A stretch of 64,000 nucleotides of DNA. It comes from Ruminococcus sp. (GTDB lineage Bacteria; Bacillota; Clostridia; Oscillospirales; Ruminococcaceae). Below the pieces are notes generated by a model. That model searched no databases, was not told the origin of the DNA, and saw only the letters and a program-made list of their open reading frames with translations. Each line of letters begins with the position of its first letter. Within the stretch, counting starts at the first letter, position 1. Below are positions 7,663-15,847 of this stretch, one piece after another. The position numbers and the translations under genes were made by a program. Location of the stretch: contig JAFXNC010000057.1 in the NCBI GenBank assembly GCA_017529875.1, positions 1 to 64,000 on the forward strand. Direction: 5' to 3'.

Positions 7663-8757
7663 ATGCGAAAAAGAGTATTGGCAGCTGCCGCGGCATTGAT
7701 GCTGGCGGTATGTATGACCGGCTGCGGGAACGGCGAGAATGCGAGCCTTACTGTGCTTGAAAAAACTCAGCCTGCCTCGGAGACCGAAAGCGAGACTGAG
7801 GTGCCTGAGCCGGGGTCTGTCCCGGCGTCTGCCTCCGGGGAGGACGGCAGTGAAGCGCCCGCCGTGACCACCGCGCCCACCACCACAGCGGCGCCTCCCG
7901 TGACTACCACCAAGGCCCCCGACCCCGTGGCTATCGACATGGAGCCGGTATACGCTTCGGCGGCATGGTTCTCGGCGGTACACACCACCATCTCCAACCA
8001 GGAGCTCAAGGAGACCATAAAAAAGCTGGACGAGATCATCTCCAGGTACGGCAGCTCCCTGAGTTTCGCCTATCAGAACATGAACACCGGCGTCACCGTA
8101 ACCTACAACACCAACAAGCAGTATCAGACCTGCTCCACCGTCAAGGCACCCTACGCCAAGAGCCTTATGGAATACGGCGTAGACCTTGACGAGCAGATCA
8201 AGATAACCGAGATCTATAAGGGTGCCGCCCCCGAGGAAGGCCACATAAACTACGGCGACGTGGGCAAGATGTTCACCGTCCGGCAGCTGATCAAAAACGC
8301 CGTAGAGCTCAGCGACAACACCGCGCACATGACGCTGATAAAGCGTTTCGGCTATTCGATCTACAATAACTACGAGAGCCGCATCGGCGCTCACAGCTAT
8401 CTCTATTCGGGGTACTATTTCGGTATGTGCACCGCTTACGATATGCTGGTGAACTACACCGATATCTACAAGTACAGCATTTCCGACGACCGTGGCAAGG
8501 AGCTCAAACAGATGCTCATAGACTCCACCTTCGACTATCAGATCAGCGACGCTCTTGCCGGCAAATACCCGGTAGCGCACAAGTACGGCTCGGATATGCT
8601 CACCAACTCCTATCACGACTGTGCGATCTGCTATGCGGATTCGCCCTTCGTGCTCTGCATCTTCTCGGAGCAGAAGCCCGAGACCGAGGCCGCCAACACC
8701 ATGTTCCGTGATCTGGCGCTGATATTCGACAAGCTCAACACTCTCATAGTGAGCTGA
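7663..8757 (+). CDS. Lipoprotein with class-A beta-lactamase-like domain
   Basis: 364 residues. The signal peptide ends in a lipobox (M-T-G-C, Cys near 21). A Ser/Glu/Thr/Pro-rich linker runs to about residue 85, then a serine-hydrolase domain carries S-T-V-K (Ser158, Lys161), S-D-N at 217 and K-Y-G at 307. These correspond to the three active-site motifs of class A beta-lactamases and low-mass PBPs. It is a shorter paralogue of the FN3 protein two genes upstream and lacks the FN3 modules. It is probably membrane-tethered and acts on or senses cell-wall peptides or beta-lactams. It is 47 bases after the PP2C gene, and a terminator follows. Confidence 0.78.
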   Translation: MRKRVLAAAAALMLAVCMTGCGNGENASLTVLEKTQPASETESETEVPEPGSVPASASGEDGSEAPAVTTAPTTTAAPPVTTTKAPDPVAIDMEPVYASAAWFSAVHTTISNQELKETIKKLDEIISRYGSSLSFAYQNMNTGVTVTYNTNKQYQTCSTVKAPYAKSLMEYGVDLDEQIKITEIYKGAAPEEGHINYGDVGKMFTVRQLIKNAVELSDNTAHMTLIKRFGYSIYNNYESRIGAHSYLYSGYYFGMCTAYDMLVNYTDIYKYSISDDRGKELKQMLIDSTFDYQISDALAGKYPVAHKYGSDMLTNSYHDCAICYADSPFVLCIFSEQKPETEAANTMFRDLALIFDKLNTLIVS

Positions 8758-8763
8758 GTACAT

Positions 8764-8787
8764 AAAGCCGCAGGCTGCGGCTTTTGT
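8764..8787 (+). terminator. Terminator of the PP2C operon
   Basis: AAAGCCGCA (8764-8772) and TGCGGCTTT (8776-8784) form a 9-pair stem with a 3-base loop, followed by a short T-run, just past the stop at 8757. Confidence 0.7.
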
Positions 8788-8799
8788 ATAAGTTAAATT

Positions 8800-8813
8800 T
8801 GTAAACGTTTTCA
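8800..8813. promoter_or_regulatory. CcpA-type catabolite responsive element (cre)
   Basis: TGTAAACGTTTTCA matches the low-GC Gram-positive cre consensus TGWAANCGNTNWCA at every defined position. It lies 70 bases before the glycosidase ATG, in the expected region for carbon catabolite control. The exact promoter is unclear: a TATAAT at 8859-8864 is rather close to the ribosome site. Confidence 0.65.
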
Positions 8814-8883
8814 AAGGCTATGCTTACCAAGACCGGCACAGCCCCAGGCTGATAAAATTATAATAATACAGGAGGAAGAAATC

Positions 8884-10323
8884 ATGAAGGATCTCAAAGC
8901 TTATTCCGTGCATATGGGAAAGGCAAAATGCGCCGTCGATCTCGGTGACGGATCGGAGCGCGGCGAGTATGTGAACCAGGACTACATCTTACACAAGCTG
9001 GGCAGACCCCACAGGAGCATCTCCCTGATGTACTGCTACTACCCCCTCGACGAGCAGTTCCCCGCCAGGATATCCGAGGCCATGAAGGACGCCAATGTAT
9101 CTTTCCAGTGGGATTACCCCTACGACGACTACTTTACCTACAAGGGCGGTCTTAACGGAAATACCGACGACGAGCCCTTCACCTGTATGCGTGACGTGCG
9201 CCGCCACGGTCAGGACGTGACCCTCACCCTGACCATCGATCCCAACGTGTCAGACGAGCACCTCATCGCCATAGCCAACGACCTGCGCCCCTTCGGCAGA
9301 CTGCTGCTCAGGATCAACCACGAGGCCACCGGCAACTGGTTCTCCTTTACCAAGCGTACCACCTATCAGGGCGTAGCGGACTTCTACTGCCGGTTCAATA
9401 AGATACTCCACGAGTATGCGCCGAATGTCTCCACCATACTCTGCATCGGCGGCATCGAGGACATGAACGCCACCGAGATCATCATGGAGAAGGAGTTCTC
9501 CCAGGCGGTCAAGGAGACCGACATCTGGTCGGTGGACAAGTACATGGCTCTGCACTGGGGCTGGCCTTTCGACGTGGCGCTCAAGGACTCTAAGCCTAAG
9601 AATTTCAGCCGCGGCAAGGTGGCTGACACCTATGCCCTCACCAAGAAAAGCTACCGCCGCTTCAAGGAGATCAACGGCGGCGTCTCCAAGCCCATGGTAA
9701 TGAGCGAGTTCAACGCCGACGGCGACGTTACCGGGCCCTACGATCAGGCCAAAATGGTCAAGGGCTTCTGCGACCTGCTGAAAGCCGATCCGGAGGAGTG
9801 GTTCTCGGCCTTCACCTTCTACCAGTTCAGGGACAGGGGCAGGCTGGGTCTCGAGATCGAGGATCCCAACAACGCCGACTGCGGCATCGAGCAGCCTGTT
9901 ATGCAGACCTACAAGGAGCTCATCCACGACGATTTCTTCAAGCCCTCCATGACCCGGGGCGGGGAGATAGCCTTCCCGGCGAAGCTGCGCTGGGGCGGCG
10001 CCGAGGACGCCGAGGGCATCGAGATACCCATGCACTTCGAGGCTAACCCCCACTTCTGCGAGCTGACCTTTGAGGACGACTCCAACCTGATGCTGGAGAT
10101 CAACGGCAAGTGGTTCTACAAGTCCCCCAAGGCCAAGGTCATCGACCTGATGAGCGCATTCTTCGAGAAACCTCTGAAGGGCGCTGCCGACCTGACCCTG
10201 CGCATCTTTGCGCCTCCGGCCTCCGGTGAGAACGATCTTACCGCCGAGGACGGCCTGCTCAACGCATATCAGACAGTAAACAAGCTGCCCGGGATCAGAG
10301 TTGAGTACGAGCCCGTGGAGTAA
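8884..10323 (+). CDS. Putative intracellular glycoside hydrolase, GH26-like TIM barrel
   Basis: 479 residues, no signal peptide, AGGAGG 8 bases before the ATG. A TIM barrel of the GH-A clan is suggested by L-R-I-N-H-E-A-T-G-N-W-F (Glu147 as acid/base, cf. the H-E of GH26 mannanases) and V-M-S-E-F-N (Glu275 as nucleophile). The region after about residue 360 is probably an added beta-sandwich. Lack of export suggests it cleaves imported oligosaccharides such as manno-oligosaccharides. The family call is by motif only and the substrate is uncertain; related clan A families such as GH39 or GH53 cannot be excluded. A perfect cre site upstream fits a carbohydrate gene. Confidence 0.6.
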   Translation: MKDLKAYSVHMGKAKCAVDLGDGSERGEYVNQDYILHKLGRPHRSISLMYCYYPLDEQFPARISEAMKDANVSFQWDYPYDDYFTYKGGLNGNTDDEPFTCMRDVRRHGQDVTLTLTIDPNVSDEHLIAIANDLRPFGRLLLRINHEATGNWFSFTKRTTYQGVADFYCRFNKILHEYAPNVSTILCIGGIEDMNATEIIMEKEFSQAVKETDIWSVDKYMALHWGWPFDVALKDSKPKNFSRGKVADTYALTKKSYRRFKEINGGVSKPMVMSEFNADGDVTGPYDQAKMVKGFCDLLKADPEEWFSAFTFYQFRDRGRLGLEIEDPNNADCGIEQPVMQTYKELIHDDFFKPSMTRGGEIAFPAKLRWGGAEDAEGIEIPMHFEANPHFCELTFEDDSNLMLEINGKWFYKSPKAKVIDLMSAFFEKPLKGAADLTLRIFAPPASGENDLTAEDGLLNAYQTVNKLPGIRVEYEPVE

Positions 10324-10333
10324 AGAAAACACA

Positions 10334-10368
10334 AACGGTGACTGCGGAGATACGCGGTCGCCGTTTTT
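10334..10368 (+). terminator. Terminator after the GH26-like gene
   Basis: AACGGTGACTGCG and CGCGGTCGCCGTT pair (wobbles allowed), followed by TTTTTG, ten bases past the stop codon. Confidence 0.8.
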
Positions 10369-10413
10369 GCTTTGTGCCGAACCTGCATTCAGAGCATTTT
10401 CACACAGTTTTCA

Positions 10414-10442
10414 TTGACATTTCCCTCGGATTATGGTATTAT
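10414..10442 (+). promoter_or_regulatory. Promoter of the Ser/Ala-rich lipoprotein gene
   Basis: Perfect TTGACA (10414-10419), 17 bases, TATTAT (10437-10442), 36 bases before the ATG. Confidence 0.8.
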
Positions 10443-10478
10443 CAGGGTACACAGTAAAATCGAAAGGGGACAGTATAT

Positions 10479-11516
10479 ATGAAAAAGATCTGTGCATTGA
10501 TTCTCTCGGTCATTATCTCAGCTGCGGCATTTGTCGGCTGCGGGGATGCGGATTCATCCTCAACTGCTGAGTCGAAGGCCGATACCGTTTCTTCTCAGGC
10601 TGCCGGGGCAGACAGCTCTGCTGACAGCGCCGCTGAAAGTGCCGCTGAGAGCACCGCTGAGAGCACCGCCGATAGCGGGCCTGCCGACGTTCAGTCCGAG
10701 ACGGACAGCGATACCGACGAGTCCAAGGCGCCCGTTGAGGTGCTGGAGGGCTGGGGAGACCTTGCCAAGGCCTACACCGAAAAGCTCCGCGGCGGCTCCT
10801 ATGCCATTGATATGACCATCACCTCCGAGCTTTCCGGCGAGATGCCGGTGGTGCTCAGGACCAGCGGCGGCAATTCCTATATCAAAATGACCACCAGCGG
10901 CGTTGAGATCGAGGCCTATATCATAGACGGCAAGGCTTACAGCCTGATCCCCTCCATGAACGCCTACTCCGTTACCGAAAACGGCGAAGGCATCATGAAC
11001 AGCGTCAGCACCTACGGCCTCTCGGACAACGCCCTCTACACCGGCTCCGAGGAAAAGGACGGCTATACCGTGGAGAACTACATCATCCCGGTGTTCATCA
11101 CCGGCGACGTCTCCGCCTCCGTTGACCCCGACAACAGCCTCAACACCAAGGTCAGCTACTATTTCCAGGGAGAGGAGCTCAAAAAGATAGTCGCCGATTC
11201 GCCTCTCATGGGCGAGACCACTCTCACCATGAACTCCCTGAGCTTTGACGTTGACCCCGTAGAGCTGCCCGATATCTCCGGCATGACCAAGATAGACCAG
11301 GACACCGTCAAGGATCCCGCATCCTCGGTGAAGATGACTATGGCTCTGCTGGGCATTACTGAGGATATGGTCACCAAGTCAGGCTATACCATAGATCAGC
11401 TGGCAGCTTTGGATGCCGACAAGCTTGCTGAAACGCTTGTCCGGGTCGCCAAGGATAACGGCATCGACCTGAGCGACTACGGCGATATCGGCGACACCGG
11501 CGATACCGACGAATAA
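10479..11516 (+). CDS. Lipoprotein of unknown function with repetitive linker
   Basis: 345 residues. A signal peptide ends in a lipobox (F-V-G-C, Cys near 21). A linker of repeated A-E-S/A-D-S units rich in Ser, Ala, Asp and Thr reaches about residue 85. The remaining 260 residues form a soluble domain with no family that I recognise; the pattern of beta-strand-like stretches resembles the LppX/LolA-like lipoproteins of Gram-positives, but this is a guess. The protein ends in a short G-D-I/T repeat (Y-G-D-I-G-D-T-G-D-T). GGGGAC precedes the ATG. It is monocistronic between its own promoter and the shared terminator at 11525-11550. Confidence 0.7.
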   Translation: MKKICALILSVIISAAAFVGCGDADSSSTAESKADTVSSQAAGADSSADSAAESAAESTAESTADSGPADVQSETDSDTDESKAPVEVLEGWGDLAKAYTEKLRGGSYAIDMTITSELSGEMPVVLRTSGGNSYIKMTTSGVEIEAYIIDGKAYSLIPSMNAYSVTENGEGIMNSVSTYGLSDNALYTGSEEKDGYTVENYIIPVFITGDVSASVDPDNSLNTKVSYYFQGEELKKIVADSPLMGETTLTMNSLSFDVDPVELPDISGMTKIDQDTVKDPASSVKMTMALLGITEDMVTKSGYTIDQLAALDADKLAETLVRVAKDNGIDLSDYGDIGDTGDTDE

Positions 11517-11518
11517 TC

Positions 11519-11550
11519 AAAAAAGATCCCGCCGTTAAAAGCGGGATCTC
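11519..11550. terminator. Bidirectional terminator between lipoprotein gene and mrp
   Basis: AGATCCCGC (11525-11533) and GCGGGATCT (11542-11550) form a 9-pair stem. The minus-strand side is followed by six T, so it serves mrp best; it also lies directly after the plus-strand lipoprotein gene. Confidence 0.8.
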
Positions 11551-11560
11551 TTGTTATAGG

Positions 11561-12391
11561 TCAGTCTTCTATCATACGGGCAAGCTTTTCCGACAGCGGG
11601 TCGAGCCAGTCGCCCTCATAGAGCTCCACTGTGCCGCTGTCGCAGGCAGCAGCCAGCTTGGGCGCTACGGGCAGACGACAGACTGTGTCGATGCCGTACT
11701 CGGCGGCAAAGGCCTCTATCCGGCTCTCGCCGAAAAGCTCATGGCGCTTTCCGCAGTCGGGGCACTCGAAGTAGGACATATTCTGAACTACGCCCAGTAC
11801 CGGAATGTTCATCATCTGAGCCATTTTAACGGCCTTGCCCACGATCATGCTCACCAGCTCCTGGGGGCTGGTAACTATGATGATGCCGTCTATGGGCAGC
11901 GACTGGAACACCGTCAGCGGCACGTCGCCGGTTCCCGGAGGCATATCCACAAACATGAAATCCACCTTGTCCCAGATAACGTCGGTCCAGAACTGCTTTA
12001 CCGCGCCGGCGATAACGGGGCCTCTCCATACTACCGGGTCGCCCTCGTTTTCAAGCAGCAGGTTTATGGACATGATCTTGGTGCCCTTGTGGCTCATCGC
12101 GGGGAAAAGGCCTTCCTCGGTGCCCTGCGCTCTGCCGTGTATGCCGAAGGCGCTGGGAATAGAGGGGCCGGTGATATCGGCGTCGAGTATGGCGGCATTG
12201 AATCCGCCGCGCTCGGCGTTGACCGCCAGCAGGGAAGTCACCAGCGACTTGCCTACGCCGCCCTTTCCGCTGACTATGCCGATGACCTTCTTGATATCGC
12301 TCATGGGGTTCATCTGCTCTTTGGGGATACCTCCCTGACGTTCGCTGCAGTTGGCTCCGCAGCTTGAACAGTCATGACTGCATTCGCTCAT
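11561..12391 (-). CDS. mrp: Mrp/NBP35-family P-loop ATPase, iron-sulfur carrier
   Basis: 276 residues. A deviant Walker A, G-K-G-G-V-G-K-S, near residue 42; D-M-P-P-G-T-G-D as Walker B/switch; and C-P-D-C near the end that binds the bridging Fe-S cluster in ApbC/Mrp proteins. The N-terminus carries an extra Cys-rich segment (C-S-H-D-C-S-S-C-G-A-N-C), as in NBP35-type members, which may hold a second cluster. It carries and transfers Fe-S clusters to apoproteins in the cytoplasm. AGGAGA precedes the ATG by 7 bases. It is transcribed alone, from an extended -10 promoter. Confidence 0.88.
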   Translation of the reverse strand: MSECSHDCSSCGANCSERQGGIPKEQMNPMSDIKKVIGIVSGKGGVGKSLVTSLLAVNAERGGFNAAILDADITGPSIPSAFGIHGRAQGTEEGLFPAMSHKGTKIMSINLLLENEGDPVVWRGPVIAGAVKQFWTDVIWDKVDFMFVDMPPGTGDVPLTVFQSLPIDGIIIVTSPQELVSMIVGKAVKMAQMMNIPVLGVVQNMSYFECPDCGKRHELFGESRIEAFAAEYGIDTVCRLPVAPKLAAACDSGTVELYEGDWLDPLSEKLARMIED

Positions 12392-12438
12392 TACTCATTC
12401 TCCTTTATTCGTGTTGATCATCCTAAGACGCTTATGTT

Positions 12439-12447
12439 ATTATAGCA
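12439..12447 (-). promoter_or_regulatory. Extended -10 promoter of mrp
   Basis: Minus-strand TGCTATAAT, an extended -10 without a convincing -35, about 48 bases before the mrp ATG. Confidence 0.5.
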
Positions 12448-12499
12448 CACAAGAGCTCGATTTATATGACTATTTTGTAAATTATAGGGGGTACGGCTT

Positions 12500-13360
12500 A
12501 TGGAAAAGACAGTTTACAAGCTGTGGCGGGCGCTGCTTTGCAGGAGGCTCTCCAAGTCCGGCTTGAGAGCCATCGAGCCCTACGACGATGCGGAGGAGCT
12601 GTATCTTGACCGTCACCGGGCCACCATGCAGATGTCCCCCAAAGACGCACAGCTCACCATGTCCTGCGACCTGGCTGAGGCTCAGCGCCAGGCGGGATAT
12701 GCAGCATCTGCGGGCATAAGGGTCCTGTTCCCCGACAGTGCGGGCTACCCGCAGCGGTTTGCAGGCCTTGCCGCGCCGCCGCCGGTGCTGTTCGTCAAGG
12801 GCAGCCTCGATCACCTGGGCACCTGTTGTGCGGTGGTGGGTGCCCGGGATGCCGGGGCCTACGCCTTCGAGCTCACAAGAAAGCTCTCGTCGGGGCTGGC
12901 AGCAGCGGGGGTTACGGTGATAAGCGGCTTTGCCGTGGGCATCGACCGGGCGGGACATCTCGGAGCCCTCGACGTCAGCGGCCAAACTGTGGCGGTGCTG
13001 GGCTGCGGCATACTCTACGACTACCCCCGGGGCTCCATGCAGCTCAAAGAAGACATCGCACGCCGGGGCGCCGTGATCTCGGAGTTCATGCCCACCGAAA
13101 AGCCTGAGCCCGGCAACTTCCTCTACCGCAACCGCCTCACCGCCGCCCTCTGTGACTGTGTCCTTTGTACGCAGGCCGCCAAGCGCAGCGGCTCGCTGAA
13201 CACCGCCGGTCTCGCACTTGAAGCGGGAAAGCCGGTCTTCGTGACCCCGCCCCACGACCTGCTCAGCGGCTCCTGCGACGGCATGATCTCCCTGCTGCGG
13301 GACGGCGCCTCTCAGATCTATTCGGCGCAGGATATCCTGAGCGTCCTGGGCGGCTCATAA
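12500..13360 (+). CDS. dprA: DNA-processing protein DprA/Smf
   Basis: 286 residues. The Rossmann-like DprA core is clear: V-V-G-A-R-D near residue 112, S-G-F-A-V-G-I-D-R-A-G-H near 145-156, and G-C-G-I-L-Y-D-Y-P. DprA binds incoming single-stranded DNA and loads RecA in natural transformation. The N-terminal part is short and the C-terminal winged helix found in many DprA proteins is missing, so the protein is smaller than the common 360 residues. The usual neighbour topA is not here. A prepilin-like gene at 3.3 kb is the only other competence-like gene in the window. The ribosome site is weak (GGGG). Confidence 0.85.
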   Translation: MEKTVYKLWRALLCRRLSKSGLRAIEPYDDAEELYLDRHRATMQMSPKDAQLTMSCDLAEAQRQAGYAASAGIRVLFPDSAGYPQRFAGLAAPPPVLFVKGSLDHLGTCCAVVGARDAGAYAFELTRKLSSGLAAAGVTVISGFAVGIDRAGHLGALDVSGQTVAVLGCGILYDYPRGSMQLKEDIARRGAVISEFMPTEKPEPGNFLYRNRLTAALCDCVLCTQAAKRSGSLNTAGLALEAGKPVFVTPPHDLLSGSCDGMISLLRDGASQIYSAQDILSVLGGS

Positions 13361-13376
13361 GATGTATAAAACCCTG

Positions 13377-13424
13377 CCTCTCTGCAAATACTTATGGTAA
13401 ATGTATCATAGTATTTCAGGGAGG
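13377..13424 (+). promoter_or_regulatory. Hairpin enclosing the ribosome site of the 721-residue fusion gene
   Basis: The 5' arm (13377-13392) pairs with the 3' arm (13410-13424) over about 15 pairs with one bulge. The 3' arm ends in GGGAGG, the only ribosome-binding site for the ATG at 13433, and is followed by TTTTTC. It may act as a leaky terminator of dprA, as a translational lock on the next gene, or as both. Confidence 0.55.
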
Positions 13425-13432
13425 TTTTTCTT

Positions 13433-15598
13433 ATGAGGACAGTTATTGATCTTACCGGCGGCGACGAGTGCTTTGAGGGCTGTGCAGGAGGGTTTGCGGG
13501 GCTTGTTAAGCTCTTTGACCGGGAGCTGACAGCGCATACCCTTGACAGGCTGAGGCGTGCCGGGGTGACGGAGGTGTATCTCTGCGCTCAGCGGCGGCTT
13601 GCGGAGCTGAAACGCTTCGCCGGGGACGTTGAGGGCATGGCTCTGACGGTCTGCGAGCCGGAGGAAGTCCCCCGGGATGAGGGGCTGCTGATACTGGGCG
13701 GGGACTGGTTCTTCACCGCTGAGATGAATGACCTGCCTGCCGCCGACAGCCCCTCTGTGCTGACCTGCCGGGAGCCTGTGGGCAGGGGTACGGCTCTCCC
13801 GGAGGGGCTTTGCGGCGAAGGAGCGGGTTTTGCGGGAGCGGTGTACCTCCCGGCGGGCTTGGCTGAGCTGTACTCCGGGGGAATGGAGCCCCTGCTGAGG
13901 GAGCTTGCTGTACAGGGGACAGCCCTGACGCCGGTGACGGCGCATTTCGCCGCCCGGCTTACCGATGCGGCTGCTCTTGCCGAGCTGACAAGGTATATGC
14001 TTGACAACGCGGGAGTCTTCCCGCTGCCGGAAGATCAGGGCAGGATACTCACAGAGCCGGGTCAGCTGCCAGGTGTGGACTATGCCCCGCCGGTGTATGC
14101 GGGCAGGAACGTCACCTTCGGGGCAGGCTGCAAAATAGGGGCTTACAGCTGCATCGGCGCGGATTCAGCCATAGGCCGCCGCGCCGTTGTTTCCGGCGCA
14201 TATATCGGCGAAAATGTTTGCATAGGCGCTCACAGCGAGGTCTGCGGCGCTCTGCTGGCGGGGGCGTCGGTGGGCAGCTCGGTGAGGCTGGGGGAGCAGT
14301 CTCTTATCGGGCGGGGAGCCACGGTGTACAACGGCGCTACCGTTTGCGCCGGGGTATGCGTTTACAGCGGCAGGCGGGTCTTCGAGGGGGCGTACCTCTG
14401 CGAGGACCTCGTCCGGGGCAGTGCCGCAGAGCACCGCATCGGCGACGACGGCTGCTGTCAGATAGGGGCTTACCCCTCGGCGGTGGATGTGCTGCGGTTC
14501 GGAGCGGCGGCAGCCTCGGCACTGCCTCCCGGGAGCATCATAGTCCTCGCCCACAGCGGCTCCGAGGCCGCCAAAGCCCTCTGCTCCTGCCTGCGCACCG
14601 GCATAGTCTCCGGCGGCTGCAAAGTGCTGGAGCTTGACGAGGGCAGCCGGCAGCTGCTCGGGTTCACTCTCTCCCGGTGCGGGCTGCCCCTGGGGTGCTT
14701 TGTCTCCGGCGGCGACGACGGCCTGACCCTCATGTCGGCAGGCGGCCTGCCCCTGTCCACGCAGACCGTCACCGCCATAGAACGTGCCTGCGAAGGCGGC
14801 GGCACCCGGCCTGTGCCTGTCCCTGAGAAGAACGCCTCTGCGGGGCTGGGGGGTATGCGGCTGCTCTACGAGGAAATGCTCCGCTCCCTGCTGCCGGAGG
14901 AGCGCCGCCTCAACATCAGCGTGCGCTGCCCCAACCGCTTCATACAGACCGTCGCAGACAGCGTATTTTCGGGCTTTGACGAGGCGGACTGCGAGCGGGT
15001 GAGCTTCAATGTCTCCGCCGACGGTTCGGCCTGCTCGGCCTATTCCCGGGAGGCAGGGTATGTGATGCATGACAGGCTGCTCCTGCTGGCGCTGAGATAT
15101 CAGTTCAGCCGGGGACTGCCGGCGGCTGTGCCATTTGAATACACCGCAGCCGCCGACAGGCTGGCCGAGGAAAGCGGCGGAGTACTGCTGCGCTACCACA
15201 GCTCCACCGACGGCTCCGAGGACGCCTGCGCCCGGGAATGTGCGGCAAGGTGCGACAATCTTTTCGTCCGGGACGGCCTTGCGCTGGCGGCACTGGTGAC
15301 GAAGATCGCCCATATGTCCGGGAAAAGCTTTGAGGCGCTGCTCTCGGAGCTGCCGGAGATCTACTGCACTCAGCGGTATGTGGGCATCACAGAGCGCCCC
15401 CGGGAGATAGCCCGGCAGCTGGGCACAGGGACTTTCGGCAGCGGCTCAGAGCTGGTCAGAGGGGAGGAACGCGCCGTGATACGGCAGGTCAGGGGCAGCC
15501 GCGGGCTGATGATCTTCGCCGAGAGCTGCTCTGCGGAGGCCGCCATGTCCCTCTGCGACGAGCTGACTGCCAGGATCAGGGAACTGTCCAAAAAATGA
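13433..15598 (+). CDS. Nucleotidyltransferase-hexapeptide-phosphomannomutase fusion, probably catalytically inactive
   Basis: 721 residues. Residues 1-200 resemble a sugar-phosphate nucleotidyltransferase (V-I-D-L-T-G-G at the start, then R-A-G-V-T-E-V), but the G-G-x-G-T-R-L nucleotide loop is absent. About 215-320 are hexapeptide repeats (left-handed beta-helix). About 350-721 follow the phosphomannomutase/phosphoglucomutase layout, but the catalytic T-A-S-H-N-P is replaced by F-V-S-G-G-D-D and the D-G-D-A-D-R metal loop by S-A-D-G-S-A. Intact proteins of this architecture make GDP-mannose-like sugars; this one looks like a structural or regulatory relic of that family. The region is GC-rich and Gly/Ala-rich, but reading frame and codon pattern are intact, so it is not a pseudogene. 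Confidence 0.65.
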   Translation: MRTVIDLTGGDECFEGCAGGFAGLVKLFDRELTAHTLDRLRRAGVTEVYLCAQRRLAELKRFAGDVEGMALTVCEPEEVPRDEGLLILGGDWFFTAEMNDLPAADSPSVLTCREPVGRGTALPEGLCGEGAGFAGAVYLPAGLAELYSGGMEPLLRELAVQGTALTPVTAHFAARLTDAAALAELTRYMLDNAGVFPLPEDQGRILTEPGQLPGVDYAPPVYAGRNVTFGAGCKIGAYSCIGADSAIGRRAVVSGAYIGENVCIGAHSEVCGALLAGASVGSSVRLGEQSLIGRGATVYNGATVCAGVCVYSGRRVFEGAYLCEDLVRGSAAEHRIGDDGCCQIGAYPSAVDVLRFGAAAASALPPGSIIVLAHSGSEAAKALCSCLRTGIVSGGCKVLELDEGSRQLLGFTLSRCGLPLGCFVSGGDDGLTLMSAGGLPLSTQTVTAIERACEGGGTRPVPVPEKNASAGLGGMRLLYEEMLRSLLPEERRLNISVRCPNRFIQTVADSVFSGFDEADCERVSFNVSADGSACSAYSREAGYVMHDRLLLLALRYQFSRGLPAAVPFEYTAAADRLAEESGGVLLRYHSSTDGSEDACARECAARCDNLFVRDGLALAALVTKIAHMSGKSFEALLSELPEIYCTQRYVGITERPREIARQLGTGTFGSGSELVRGEERAVIRQVRGSRGLMIFAESCSAEAAMSLCDELTARIRELSKK

Positions 15599-15637
15599 CA
15601 CTTTTTGCAGCGGGCTCTTTTTTCTTTGAATAAAAGC

Positions 15638-15666
15638 TTGACATCGGGGGCAAAAAAGGGTAAAAT
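15638..15666 (+). promoter_or_regulatory. Promoter of the RNase J/gdpP transcript
   Basis: TTGACA (15638-15643), 17 bases, TAAAAT (15661-15666). The start of transcription would be near 15673, leaving a leader of about 175 bases before the RNase J ATG. Confidence 0.75.
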
Positions 15667-15672
15667 AAATAC

Positions 15673-15847
15673 AGATGTTTTTGTTCGGAACTGCCGCAGG
15701 GCTCTGCGGCATCAAAGGGGAGCGCCCATTCTACAACAACGCCGCTCATGACCGGCGCTCCCGAAAGCTGTAACGGAATGATCGAGTAATGAATCAGGGA
15801 AGGAGCGTAGTGCGCCCGGCCTTTTGCTGCGCGGGCGTATTTTGTTA
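15673..15847 (+). promoter_or_regulatory. Structured 5' leader of the RNase J gene
   Basis: Three hairpins are visible: TGCCGCAG/CTGCGGCA (15692-15711), GGGAGCGCC/GGCGCTCCC (15718-15762), and CGCCCG/CGGGCG (15813-15837) followed by TATTTTG. The last looks like a weak terminator directly before the start codon. A 12-codon ORF from GTG 15810, with AGGAG in front, ends in TAA that overlaps the RNase J ATG (TAATG). I match it to no known riboswitch class. Confidence 0.5.

Noticed and set aside
4596-8757. Antibiotic-resistance beta-lactamases
   Set aside because: Motifs are of the class A fold, but K-T-G is altered and the domain context (FN3, linker, PP2C operon) fits wall sensing or remodelling better. 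No claim of drug hydrolysis is made.
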